A stretch of 64,000 nucleotides of DNA from CAXBBB01 sp963793245 (lineage in GTDB: Bacteria; Bacteroidota; Rhodothermia; Rhodothermales; BA12), in assembly GCA_963793245.1 (NCBI GenBank), contig CAWBZG010000002.1:558001-622000 (forward strand), in the 5' to 3' direction. The position numbers and the translations under genes are program-made. Positions 33,286 through 42,780 of the stretch are shown here, piece by piece. Each line of letters starts with the position of its first letter. Positions within the stretch are counted from its first letter, which is position 1. Under the pieces are notes generated by a model that was not told where the DNA came from, did no database searches, and saw nothing but the letters and a program-made list of their open reading frames with translations.

Positions 33286-35763
33286 ATGCGCATCGCATCC
33301 CTCGCCCTCGTCGGATCGCTCGGCCTAGGCTTGCTCGGTGGCTGCTCCGGCTCCCAGCCCGCTGCCGTCCCGACGCCGTCCACAACCGCCGAAGCTCCGG
33401 CCAAGCCCAAGTCCGACGGCAAGAAGTACTCCGACGTCATCACAGACGAAGCCGTCTCGGACACCGGCCTGTTCACCGTTCACATGGTGGACGACGATTA
33501 CTTCTACGAAATCCCCGATAGTCTGGTCGGTGAGTCGTTCCTACTCGTTACGCGCGTCGCGAAGACAGCGGACAACATCGGCTATGGTGGCGAAAAAGCC
33601 AATACTCAAGTCGTTCGCTGGGACAAGCAAGGAGACAAACTGCTCCTCAAGTCGCTGTCGTTCTCGAACGTCGCTGAAGAAGGCGACCCGATCTACGATG
33701 CCGTCGAAAACTCGAACCTACCGCCGATCCTGGGCGCGTTCGACATCGAGACGATGAACGAAGACTCGACGGCTCACGTCATCAAAGTCAACGACCTGTT
33801 CATGGGCGATATCCCGTCGCTGAGCGGCCTGTCGTCAGGAGCACGCGAAAACTACCGCGTTCGCCGTCTGGACTCGGACCGCAGCTACATCATCTCGATC
33901 AATAGCTATCCGCGCAACATCGAAGCGCGCCACGTGACCACGTTCGACGCCGGACGCGCTCCGTCCAACGGCTCGACCGGCACGATCACGCTCGAAATGA
34001 ACCAGTCGATGCTGGCGCTGCCCGAGACGATGGCCCGCAAGCGCGACTGCGACGCCCGCGTTGGCTTCTTCTCGCGCAGATCGACCCGCTTCTCGTCAAA
34101 CGATCAGCGCGCCGAAGAGAACTGCATGATCGTCCGCTGGCAACTCGTCCCGAGCGACGAAGCAGCCTACGCACGCGGCGAACTCGTCGAGCCGGTCGAG
34201 CAGATCGTCTACTACATCGACCCGGCGACGCCCGACAAGTGGCGTCCGTTTCTCAAGCAAGGTGTCGAAGATTGGAACGTCGCGTTCGAGGCTGCTGGCT
34301 TCAAGAACGCCATCGTCGCCAAAGACCCGCCGTCGATGGAAGAGGACCCCGAGTTCAGCCCGGAAGATGCGCGTTACAGCGTGATCCGCTACTTCGCCTC
34401 GGACATCCAGAACGCGTACGGACCGAACGTCCACGATCCGCGCACGGGTCAGATTCTCGAGTCTGACATTGGCTGGTATCACAACGTGATGAACCTGCTG
34501 CGCAACTGGTACTTCATCCAGACCGCCGCCGCCAACGCAGAAGCACGCGGTACCCGCTTCGACGACAGTGTGATGGGCGAGTTGGTTCGTTTCGTCGGCG
34601 CGCACGAAGTCGGGCACACGCTCGGCCTGCCGCACAACTTCGGATCGAGCTTCGCCACGCCGGTCGACAGCCTGCGCTCGCGCACGTTTACGGACGCCAA
34701 CGGTACGGCGCCGTCGATCATGGACTACGCCCGCTTCAACTACATCGCCCAGCCGGGCGACGGCGTGCGCAACTTCATGCCGCGCGTCGGCGAGTACGAC
34801 AAATGGTCGGTCAAGTGGGGCTACACGTGGTTCCCCGACTCGATGACCGACGAGCAAATCGACGCCCAACTGAGCGAGTGGGCGACCGAGCGCGCCGGTG
34901 ATCCGATGTACTTCTACGGTCGTCAGACCGGAACGAAAGTCGACCCGCGCAGCCAGAACGAGGACCTGGGCGATAACGCCGTTCTCGCCAGCGAATACGG
35001 AATCGCCAACCTCAAGCGTATCCTCCCGCGTCTGACCGAATGGGGCGTCGATAGTGGCGAAGACTACGACGATCTGGGCGAACTCTATGGCAACGTGCTC
35101 GGCCAGTGGGCGCGTTACATGGGACACGTTTCCAGTGAGATCGGCGGTGTGTACGAGAACTACAAGATCACCGACCAGGAAGGCGCCGTCTACGAACCCG
35201 TACCGGCAGACCGCCAGCGTGCGGCGATGGCGTTCTTGCAGCGCGAGGCACTCGAAACGCCGACGTGGATGCTCGACCAGGACATCATCCAGCGCATCGA
35301 GCATGGCGGCACGCAGGAGCGTATCCGCAGTGCCCAGTCGCGCGTGATGGGGCAGTTGCTGTCGAGCCAGAAGATGGTGCGGCTTTCGGAAGCCGAAGCG
35401 TTTGGCGCCGACAACGCGTACACGCCTGCCGAGCTGCTCGACGACGTGCGTACGGCCGTGTGGAGCGAACTTGCTTCGGGCGCGTCGATCGACGTATACC
35501 GTCGCAACTTGCAGCGCACGTACCTGTCGGAGATGCAGGACCTGATGACGAGCCAGACGCCCAGCGTTCCGGCAGAATTCGGCATCACGCCTGTCAGCGT
35601 GGCAAACTCGGACGTGCAGGCATTTGCACGTGGCGAGCTAGAGACGCTTAAGAGCGACGTTCAGCGCTCGCTCCGCCGCACGAGCGACCGCACGACGCAG
35701 CTTCACCTGCGCGACGTGGTCTATCGCATCGACCAGATCCTCGACCCAGAAGGCGACGCCTGA
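33286..35763 (+). CDS. Zinc-dependent metalloprotease lipoprotein (DUF5117/DUF4953 type)
   Basis: An 825-residue protein with a lipoprotein signal (SLGLGLLGGCSGS). Central residues contain the metzincin zinc motif HEVGHTLGLPH (three His) and the Met-turn region SIMDYARFNY. The upstream DUF5117-type region and downstream DUF4953-type region (to residue 825) are typical of large Bacteroidota metalloproteases. It probably acts at the outer membrane or outside the cell. A strong hairpin follows the stop. Confidence 0.92.
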   Translation: MRIASLALVGSLGLGLLGGCSGSQPAAVPTPSTTAEAPAKPKSDGKKYSDVITDEAVSDTGLFTVHMVDDDYFYEIPDSLVGESFLLVTRVAKTADNIGYGGEKANTQVVRWDKQGDKLLLKSLSFSNVAEEGDPIYDAVENSNLPPILGAFDIETMNEDSTAHVIKVNDLFMGDIPSLSGLSSGARENYRVRRLDSDRSYIISINSYPRNIEARHVTTFDAGRAPSNGSTGTITLEMNQSMLALPETMARKRDCDARVGFFSRRSTRFSSNDQRAEENCMIVRWQLVPSDEAAYARGELVEPVEQIVYYIDPATPDKWRPFLKQGVEDWNVAFEAAGFKNAIVAKDPPSMEEDPEFSPEDARYSVIRYFASDIQNAYGPNVHDPRTGQILESDIGWYHNVMNLLRNWYFIQTAAANAEARGTRFDDSVMGELVRFVGAHEVGHTLGLPHNFGSSFATPVDSLRSRTFTDANGTAPSIMDYARFNYIAQPGDGVRNFMPRVGEYDKWSVKWGYTWFPDSMTDEQIDAQLSEWATERAGDPMYFYGRQTGTKVDPRSQNEDLGDNAVLASEYGIANLKRILPRLTEWGVDSGEDYDDLGELYGNVLGQWARYMGHVSSEIGGVYENYKITDQEGAVYEPVPADRQRAAMAFLQREALETPTWMLDQDIIQRIEHGGTQERIRSAQSRVMGQLLSSQKMVRLSEAEAFGADNAYTPAELLDDVRTAVWSELASGASIDVYRRNLQRTYLSEMQDLMTSQTPSVPAEFGITPVSVANSDVQAFARGELETLKSDVQRSLRRTSDRTTQLHLRDVVYRIDQILDPEGDA

Positions 35764-35786
35764 TCGGGAACGCAGTTTCTAAAGCC

Positions 35787-35826
35787 CAGCGCCTCGTCGA
35801 CTTCGGTTGGCGGGGCGCTGCTGGTT
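35787..35826 (+). terminator. Hairpin after the metalloprotease gene
   Basis: A 15-bp stem (35787-35801 with 35806-35820, three wobble pairs) closes a TTCG tetraloop. The tail CTGGTTTGG is only weakly T-rich, so it could be a terminator or a 3'-stabilising hairpin. It begins 24 bases after the stop. Confidence 0.6.
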
Positions 35827-35915
35827 TGGGAAACCTCGCACCTTTCTGTATCGCCTTGTATGTAACGGCGCGTCGAGAGGAATGCACTGTGCTCGGAACG
35901 CCTCGCCTCGCATCC

Positions 35916-35951
35916 GTTTAACAGGGTAAACCTCGAAGGCCACATCTGGCC
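35916..35951 (+). promoter_or_regulatory. Two adjacent dyads upstream of the catalase gene
   Basis: GTTTA-ACAGGG-TAAAC (35916-35931) and GGCCA-CATC-TGGCC (35938-35951) are perfect dyads in the 212-base region before the catalase ATG at 35976. They are candidate binding sites for a peroxide-responsive regulator; neither matches a textbook PerR or OxyR box closely. Confidence 0.3.
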
Positions 35952-35975
35952 GCTCACCCTTTTCCAAGACTACCT

Positions 35976-37535
35976 ATGGCCAACGAGCCGACCAAAAAAG
36001 AAGGGCCGCTGCTCACGACAGCAGACGGCGCGCCCATTCCCGACCAAGAAAACAGCCTCTCTGCTGGGCCGCGCGGCCCGCTGCTGATGCAGGACGTCGT
36101 GCTCCAAGAGCAGATCCAGCGCTTCAACCGTGAGCGCGTCCCCGAGCGAGCCGTTCACGCCAAAGGGTCGGGCGCATTCGGCACGTTCACCGTTACGCAC
36201 GACATCACCAAGTACACGCGGGCCTCGATCTTCAGCGAAGTCGGCAAGCAGACCGAGGTGGCGGCTCGCTTCTCGACAGTTGCCGGAGAGCGTGGCGCCG
36301 CCGACGCCGAGCGCGACCCACGCGGCTTCTCGCTCAAGTTCTACACAGACGAGGGCAACTGGGACTTGGTGGGCAACAACACGCCTGTCTTCTTTGTGCG
36401 CGATCCGTACAAATTCCAGATGTTCATCCACTCGCAGAAGCGGCATCCGCACACGAACCTGCGCGACGCCGACATGCAGTGGGACTTTTGGAGCCTGTGC
36501 CCCGAAAGCCTGCATCAGGTGACCTGGCTCTTCGGCGATCGAGGCATCCCCAAGACGTATCGCCACATGAACGGTTATGGAAGCCACACCTTCTCGTTCG
36601 TCAACGACGAGGGCGTGCGGTCGTGGTGCAAGTTCCACTTCAAGACTGATCAGGGCATTCAGAACCTGACCAACGAGGAGGCCGAGAAGCTCATCGGGCA
36701 GGACCGCGAGAGCCACCAGCGCGACCTGTGGGAAGCCATCGATCAGGGCGATTTTCCGACGTGGACCGCACACGTCCAGATCATGACGCAGGAGCAGGCT
36801 GCTCAGGTCGACTATAATCCGTTCGACCTCACCAAAGTCTGGCCGCACGCCGACTTCCCGCTGATTGAGGTGGGCAAGCTCGAACTCAACCGCAACCCGC
36901 AGAACTACTTCCACGAAGTCGAGCAGGCGGCCTACAACCCGAGTTCGCTCGTCCCCGGAATCGGTCCCAGCCCGGACAAGATGCTGCAAGGTCGTCTGAT
37001 GAGCTACCAGGACGCGCACCTGTACCGCATCGGCGTCAACTACCGCGACCTCAAGGTGAACCGGCCCAAAGCGCCCGTCCGCAACTACATGCGCGACGGT
37101 CAATTCGGCGGGATGCACGACGAAGGCACCGGTCATCCGAACTACTATCCCAACTCGGTCGAAGGCGCGCCGCGACCCGATCCCAGCTACGCCGAACCCG
37201 CGTGGCACCTGGGCGACGTGACGGTCGACCGCTACAACAGCCGCCAAGACCACGACGATTTCAGCCAGGCCGCCGCGCTCTACCACCTGATGGACGAAGC
37301 CGCCAAAGGCCGACTCGCCGCCAGCCTCGCCGGGTCAATGGCCGGATGCAAACGTCAGGAAGTCGTCGACCGCCAGTTGGCGCACTTCGACAAGGTCGAC
37401 GCCGACTATGGCAAGCGCGTCCGCGAAGCCGTCAACCGCGCGCGCAATGCCGGGGGCGATGGGATGGCGTCGGACGTGGAGGCGGGAATGGCCGTTCGCG
37501 ACGCCGTGCCGCAGGGCGAAGCCAAGCGTGGCTGA
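35976..37535 (+). CDS. katA: Small-subunit heme catalase
   Basis: A 519-residue monofunctional catalase. His61 in RAVHAKGSGAFG, the distal Asn in WDLVGNNTPVFFVRDP and the proximal heme Tyr in GRLMSYQDAHLYRIG are present, with FNRERVPERAVH and RFSTVAGERG flanking. It has no C-terminal flavodoxin-like domain, so it belongs to the small-subunit clades. It disproportionates H2O2 in the cytoplasm (no signal peptide). The ankyrin-repeat gene follows, an arrangement also known for Pseudomonas katB-ankB. Confidence 0.95.
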   Translation: MANEPTKKEGPLLTTADGAPIPDQENSLSAGPRGPLLMQDVVLQEQIQRFNRERVPERAVHAKGSGAFGTFTVTHDITKYTRASIFSEVGKQTEVAARFSTVAGERGAADAERDPRGFSLKFYTDEGNWDLVGNNTPVFFVRDPYKFQMFIHSQKRHPHTNLRDADMQWDFWSLCPESLHQVTWLFGDRGIPKTYRHMNGYGSHTFSFVNDEGVRSWCKFHFKTDQGIQNLTNEEAEKLIGQDRESHQRDLWEAIDQGDFPTWTAHVQIMTQEQAAQVDYNPFDLTKVWPHADFPLIEVGKLELNRNPQNYFHEVEQAAYNPSSLVPGIGPSPDKMLQGRLMSYQDAHLYRIGVNYRDLKVNRPKAPVRNYMRDGQFGGMHDEGTGHPNYYPNSVEGAPRPDPSYAEPAWHLGDVTVDRYNSRQDHDDFSQAAALYHLMDEAAKGRLAASLAGSMAGCKRQEVVDRQLAHFDKVDADYGKRVREAVNRARNAGGDGMASDVEAGMAVRDAVPQGEAKRG

Positions 37536-37567
37536 GCCGGATAGGACTCTGAATCTCTAACTATGAG

Positions 37568-37602
37568 GCCCGGCTTCCCTGCGAAGTCGGGCTTCTTCTT
37601 TT
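37568..37602 (+). terminator. Terminator between catalase and ankyrin genes
   Basis: GCCCGGCTT (37568-37576) pairs with AAGTCGGGC (37584-37592), one wobble, followed by TTCTTCTTTT. It ends only nine bases before the ankyrin ATG at 37612, so the ankyrin message either reads through or must start inside this hairpin. Confidence 0.75.
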
Positions 37603-37611
37603 GCTCGGATT

Positions 37612-38112
37612 ATGTCTGACACCACTCCTGTCGATCTCTCCAACGTCGACTTCCACGAAATCGCCCGGCGCGGCGATGCCGAAGTGCTGACCGTTTTCCT
37701 CGATGCCGGACTCGACGTGGATCTGCGCAACCCCAGCGGCTACTCGCTGCTCATGATCGCCGCCTACAACGATCAGCCCGACACGACCGCGCTGCTGCTC
37801 GAGCGAGGGGCCGATCCCGACGCACCCGACCGCAGCGGCAACAGCCCGCTGATGGGTATGGCATTCAAAGGCCACCTCGAAAGGGCACGGCAACTGCTCG
37901 ACGCCGGAGCCAACTCCAACTATACCAACCCCGCAGGAGTGACCGCGCTGCACCTGTGCGCCACCTTCCGCCAAACCGATATGGCGCGGCTGCTGCTCGA
38001 ATATGGCGCCGATTCATCCGCCCGCGACGCCAGCGGGCAAACCCCCGGCGACATGGCCCGCGCGCACGGATTCGACGAACTCGCCGACCTGCTGTCTCCT
38101 CCAGTCGCGTAG
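37612..38112 (+). CDS. Ankyrin-repeat protein, likely catalase partner
   Basis: A 166-residue cytoplasmic protein with about four ankyrin repeats (GDAEVLTVFLDAGLDVDLRN; GYSLLMIAAYNDQPDTTALL; GNSPLMGMAFKGHLERARQL; GVTALHLCATFRQTDMARLL) and a final DASGQTPGDMARAHG. In P. aeruginosa the ankyrin protein AnkB is needed for full KatB activity; a similar support role is likely but not shown. A terminator stands just upstream. Its stop is two bases from the convergent Uma2 gene. Confidence 0.9.
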   Translation: MSDTTPVDLSNVDFHEIARRGDAEVLTVFLDAGLDVDLRNPSGYSLLMIAAYNDQPDTTALLLERGADPDAPDRSGNSPLMGMAFKGHLERARQLLDAGANSNYTNPAGVTALHLCATFRQTDMARLLLEYGADSSARDASGQTPGDMARAHGFDELADLLSPPVA

Positions 38113-38114
38113 GA

Positions 38115-38744
38115 TCAGCCGAGCAAGGTGTTCAGCGTGTCGAGTTCGTCCGGTAGCTCGTCGGCGAAGAGGAGCGAGGGAGTGAAATGAAATCCCGGAA
38201 GCACGCTGCTGTGGTACTCCTCGCCACTCTCGGGCGTGACTTCGGCAAAGAAGCCGTCGGTGCCGAGTCGGAAAAAGCGGGCTTCGTCCTGTTGCGGATC
38301 GATGATCCAATACTCGCGCGTGCCGATGCGCTCATATCCGGCACGCTTGGTTTGGTAGTCACGCGTCGCAGAAGTGGGCGATACGATCTCGACGGCGAGG
38401 TCAGGCGCCTCACTCAGGTGCAGCCGTCCAACGATGTGCGCGCGCTCCTTCCGGACAAACAGGATGTCCGGTTCGTAGCCGGCACGACCCGCTACACGCA
38501 CCTTGGTTCGCGATCCCAACACCAATCCTAGGTCTTTTCGTCGTGCATAGCCCCGCATCACCATGAGTAGGAATGCGAAAATGTCCTCGTGCTGTATAGT
38601 CGGCATGTCGTCGTAGCGGATGTAGCCGTCGATCAGGTCGGACTTGCGCTCGTCATCACGGGCGACGTACTGATCGAACGTGATCGGCTCGGTCTGTTGG
38701 GCAGCAGGTCGAGCAGCGCGGCGCGGGCGGGTCAGCGTAGGCAT
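38115..38744 (-). CDS. Uma2-family (DUF820) putative endonuclease
   Basis: A 209-residue PD-(D/E)XK-like protein. ITFDQYVARDDERKSDLIDG, YEPDILFVRKE (conserved Asp), PDLAVEIVSPTSATRDYQTK (EXV and Lys) and REYWIIDP are the family motifs. Uma2 proteins are abundant in Cyanobacteria and Bacteroidota, with unknown targets. It lies 34 bases downstream of cysS on the same strand and is probably read through from it. Confidence 0.9.
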   Translation of the reverse strand: MPTLTRPRRAARPAAQQTEPITFDQYVARDDERKSDLIDGYIRYDDMPTIQHEDIFAFLLMVMRGYARRKDLGLVLGSRTKVRVAGRAGYEPDILFVRKERAHIVGRLHLSEAPDLAVEIVSPTSATRDYQTKRAGYERIGTREYWIIDPQQDEARFFRLGTDGFFAEVTPESGEEYHSSVLPGFHFTPSLLFADELPDELDTLNTLLG

Positions 38745-38778
38745 GGTATCAGAAGTCGAGTAGGTAGAGGATAACCGA

Positions 38779-40254
<1,476 letters not shown>

Positions 40255-40311
40255 TCAGAACGAGCGATGTTTCGTTGGAAGCTAGGGGTGAGTTCGTTCG
40301 CTGCGCGGGGC

Positions 40312-40433
40312 CTTCTTTTCGCTTGATCGAAAAGAAGCAAAAGATCAAGGCTGGACTCGCTTCGGCGGACACTCCGTTGCGTTCGCTAAAATCGTCAAAC
40401 TCACTCGCAAGCTCGTTCAGACAAGACGATTTT
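40312..40433. repeat. Dispersed-repeat-like element with two perfect hairpins
   Basis: CTTCTTTTCG (40312-40321) pairs with CGAAAAGAAG (40328-40337) over a 6-base loop; AAAATCGTC (40388-40396) pairs with GACGATTTT (40425-40433). One + strand frame between them reads like EKKQKIKAGLASADTPLRSL followed by KSSNSLASS, which I recall from many spurious ORFs in Bacteroidota genomes produced by a common intergenic repeat. It fills most of the 244-base gap between yidD and cysS. Function unknown. Confidence 0.6.
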
Positions 40434-40498
40434 GGCCGCTCTCTTCACTTCGCGTCTGTTTCGCCGAATCGAGATCAGGCCAGCTATTTCGCTGCGTA

Positions 40499-40786
40499 TC
40501 ACGGATTCTGCGTATCCGGCTCTTCTCCGAACCAGCGGGGTGGGTCGTAGCCGCCTTTGCCCCACGGCGCGCAGCGGAGCAGGCGCCAGACCGTGAGGAT
40601 GCTGCCTTTGACGGCGCCGTACTCGGTCAGCGCTTGGGCAGAGTAGGACGAACACGACGGTGTGTAGCGGCACGACGGCGCCAGGTGCGGCGACACGACG
40701 AGTTGGTAGGCGCGCACCAGTCCGACCAATGCGCGGCGGGGAAGCAGGCGGAGAGATCGAACCATTCGACCTGAACGGCGCTGCAC
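40499..40786 (-). CDS. yidD: Membrane protein insertion efficiency factor YidD
   Basis: A 95-residue YidD. LVRAYQLVVSPHLAPSCRYT is followed by PSCSSYSAQALTEYGAVKGS and WRLLRCAPWGKGGYDPP; the Cys pattern and the amphipathic N-terminal helix are diagnostic. A second Met at residue 8 (40765) gives a shorter start. YidD assists YidC-mediated insertion; its usual rpmH/rnpA neighbourhood is not here. Confidence 0.93.
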   Translation of the reverse strand: MQRRSGRMVRSLRLLPRRALVGLVRAYQLVVSPHLAPSCRYTPSCSSYSAQALTEYGAVKGSILTVWRLLRCAPWGKGGYDPPRWFGEEPDTQNP

Positions 40787-40831
40787 CTAACCTGTTCGTC
40801 TCGTCCGGACCTCCATCGGTTGTTCAGCGCG

Positions 40832-40863
40832 GATCTGGCAGGTCGCAGGCGACCTGCCAGATC
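40832..40863. repeat. Perfect 15-bp palindromic hairpin
   Basis: Bases 40832-40846 are the exact reverse complement of 40849-40863 with a two-base centre (arm GATCTGGCAGGTCGC). It lies between the SleB-like gene and yidD, ten bases after the former's stop. There is no T-run on either side, so a repeat element or 3'-end stabiliser is more likely than a terminator. Confidence 0.6.
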
Positions 40864-40872
40864 TCCACTGCG

Positions 40873-41658
40873 TCAGCCGCCGCGCCGAGTTGGTTTCTTA
40901 GGGCCGGATGGACGGGCTGGACGGGAGATCGTCACGCCCGTTCTGCGTCGATCTCGGATCGTCGAGCGGCGCGGTTCGGCGGACGGAGCAGTCGCGGGGG
41001 AGTAGGAGGCGTCGACGGCGTTGGGGTGCAGGCGGGCGACAGGCGCTCCGGCGTCGAGTCCGTCGTAGAAGCGGAAGCGGCGGTCACTGATCGTGGGGTC
41101 GTTGAGGGCGACGGGGGTGCGTCCCTGTGCCCACGTGGGCGTGCGGTCGCCTTCCATCGAGATCGGCGAGTAGAAGTGGCGGACCGTGACAGGGAAGGGG
41201 CGACGTTCGACAGGTGCCTGCGAAACGGTCAGCGCGATGCGGACGGCCTCGCGCCAGTGCGGAGCTTCGGAGCGCGGTGTCAAGGCGAGGGCAGCATCGC
41301 GTGCCGCAGAGGGCGCGTTGAAGGCGCTGAACTGGAACGGTTCGAGTACGACCTCGCGGTACGTCGCTCCGGCGAAGCGTGTCTCGACGCGGTTGCGTAC
41401 CACCCACGCCACGTACCATTGCTCGCGCGGACGGTTGGATTCGGTCACCAGGCACCGCGCGAGCCACGTCACCTCGTCCATCTCGAACGGCGGCAACGCG
41501 CGCAGGCGGACCATCGGATCGTCGGCGGAAGGCGACGCTACGAGAGGTTGGGCGACCTGCTCTGCTTCGAGAGGCGAGGTCGGCGCCTGTTCGAGTTGCG
41601 CGCGCGCGTCCAGAGCGGCGATTAGTAGGAGAGAGGCAAGAGCGAGGGAGCGAAGCAT
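40873..41658 (-). CDS. SleB-like cell wall hydrolase (Hydrolase_2)
   Basis: A 261-residue protein with a signal peptide (LALASLLLIAALDARAQ). The domain EVTWLARCLVTESNRPREQW, then YVAWVVRNRVETRFAGATYR and VVLEPFQFSAFN matches Hydrolase_2/SleB, a transglycosylase-type fold whose catalytic Glu would be in VTESN. The C-terminal 50 residues are Pro/Arg-rich. In non-spore-formers such enzymes remodel peptidoglycan. The N-terminal 50 residues form a Pro/Ala linker. Confidence 0.82.
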   Translation of the reverse strand: MLRSLALASLLLIAALDARAQLEQAPTSPLEAEQVAQPLVASPSADDPMVRLRALPPFEMDEVTWLARCLVTESNRPREQWYVAWVVRNRVETRFAGATYREVVLEPFQFSAFNAPSAARDAALALTPRSEAPHWREAVRIALTVSQAPVERRPFPVTVRHFYSPISMEGDRTPTWAQGRTPVALNDPTISDRRFRFYDGLDAGAPVARLHPNAVDASYSPATAPSAEPRRSTIRDRRRTGVTISRPARPSGPKKPTRRGG

Positions 41659-41744
41659 GGCGGACCGGCGTGCAAACTGCGCTCCATCGCCTTATCCCAC
41701 CGAACCGGACGCCCTGACTGTCTACGTCCGGCAACCCTTTCCAC

Positions 41745-42143
41745 ATGATCGCCACGCCAGCAGAAACCGACGCACTCCTCGCCGCTCTCACGCCCGACGC
41801 TACGACCGGCCTTGTCGCCGCTGTCGTCCAGGATCACGGCACCCACGAGGTGCTCATGCTCGCCTACCAGACGCCCGACACGGTCCGCCAAACGCTGGCG
41901 ACGGGGCAGATGACGTATTGGAGTAGGTCGCGCAGCGAGGTGTGGGTCAAAGGACTGACGAGCGGCGCGTTTCAGCGCGTCCGCAGCGTCCGCGTTGACT
42001 GCGACGGCGATGCGCTGCTGTGGACCGTCGACCAGGAACAGGGCGCTGCCTGCCACACCGGACACCGAAGCTGCTTCTACCGCGCACCGGGCGAGACCGG
42101 GCTGGTCGACGTGCAGCCGGTTCTGAGCGGAGGTGCATCGTGA
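41745..42143 (+). CDS. hisI: Phosphoribosyl-AMP cyclohydrolase
   Basis: A 132-residue HisI for the third step of histidine synthesis. TYWSRSRSEVWVKGLTSG, VRVDCDGDALLWTVDQ (Mg/Zn Cys-Asp site) and GAACHTGHRSCFYR (zinc Cys) are intact. It lacks the C-terminal HisE pyrophosphohydrolase domain, so hisE must be elsewhere. tspO overlaps its stop by four bases. No His-rich leader peptide was found upstream. Confidence 0.96.
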   Translation: MIATPAETDALLAALTPDATTGLVAAVVQDHGTHEVLMLAYQTPDTVRQTLATGQMTYWSRSRSEVWVKGLTSGAFQRVRSVRVDCDGDALLWTVDQEQGAACHTGHRSCFYRAPGETGLVDVQPVLSGGAS

Positions 42144-42604
42144 AATGGCTTGGGCTGATCGCGTGCGTCTTGCTGTGCAACGCCGCTGGAGGATTGGGCG
42201 CGCTGACGGTCGGTGATGGATCGGGCTGGTACGACGTGCTTCGGCTCCCGGCTTTTGCGCCGCCTGGCTGGTTGTTCGGTGTCGTCTGGCCGATCCTCTA
42301 CGCGCTGATGGGCGTGGCGCTGTGGCGGGTTTGGAACGCGCAATGGGACAGAGATCGGTTCTCGGGCGAAGTCAAGCTGTTCTTCGCTCAACTCGCCGTC
42401 AACGCGATCTGGACGCCGATCTTTTTCGGACTCAGGATGCCGTGGCTTGCGTTCTGCGTGATCGTCGTGCTCCTGCTGCTCATTAGCCTAACGATTCGCT
42501 CCTTTCGCCGCGTCGACCCGGTCGCCGCGTGGCTACTGGTGCCCTATCTGCTGTGGGTGGCGTTCGCGACCGCTCTCAACGGCGCCATCGCCTGGATGAA
42601 CTGA
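42140..42604 (+). CDS. tspO: TspO/MBR-family tryptophan-rich sensory protein
   Basis: A 154-residue membrane protein from GTG 42140 (overlapping the hisI stop as GTGA). Five hydrophobic helices are visible, with LPAFAPPGWLFGVVWPILYA and VAFATALNGAIAWMN as family signatures. TspO binds tetrapyrroles and degrades or transports them in other bacteria. A long upstream reading inside hisI was rejected. Confidence 0.93.
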   Translation: MKWLGLIACVLLCNAAGGLGALTVGDGSGWYDVLRLPAFAPPGWLFGVVWPILYALMGVALWRVWNAQWDRDRFSGEVKLFFAQLAVNAIWTPIFFGLRMPWLAFCVIVVLLLLISLTIRSFRRVDPVAAWLLVPYLLWVAFATALNGAIAWMN

Positions 42605-42697
42605 CCCGGTTGAGCGGTCGGTTTGGGAAACAATAGTCTCCCGACGACGACAAAAAGACGTGGCGTCCCGTAACTCTGGGGAAGCGCGTCTCGTAGC

Positions 42698-42715
42698 GTG
42701 TTAAAAAAACCGCAC
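42698..42715 (+). promoter_or_regulatory. Candidate BlaI-type operator, distal site
   Basis: GTGTTAAAAAAACCGCAC is an AT-cored 18-mer with GTG/CAC ends, 65 bases before the blaI start-proximal end. It matches the GTGYT-N8-AGCAY pattern at the left half and imperfectly at the right half (CGCAC). Confidence 0.35.
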
Positions 42716-42753
42716 ACCTCTTGCGAGTCGCCGTTGGGCGTCGTACTCTGAGG

Positions 42754-42771
42754 GTGTTGATTTTTTAGCAC
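42754..42771 (+). promoter_or_regulatory. Candidate BlaI-type operator, proximal site
   Basis: GTGTTGATTTTTTAGCAC (extended by G and C to GGTG...CACC) is a good dyad nine bases before the blaI ATG at 42781. Its place over the ribosome-binding or promoter region suits autorepression. The same pattern recurs before the DUF5916 gene. Confidence 0.5.
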
Positions 42772-42780
42772 CACCGTACT

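Noticed and set aside
34096..35304. Long open frame on the minus strand (402 codons) inside the metalloprotease gene
   Set aside because: Mirror frame of a high-GC gene; no recognisable domain, and the + strand gene has intact catalytic motifs.
35970..37286. 438-codon minus-strand frame opposite the catalase gene
   Set aside because: Antisense shadow of katA; composition rich in Val/Arg/Asp with no family match.
41659..41744. Possible His-rich leader peptide before hisI
   Set aside because: No short ORF with clustered His codons and no terminator in this 86-base gap.
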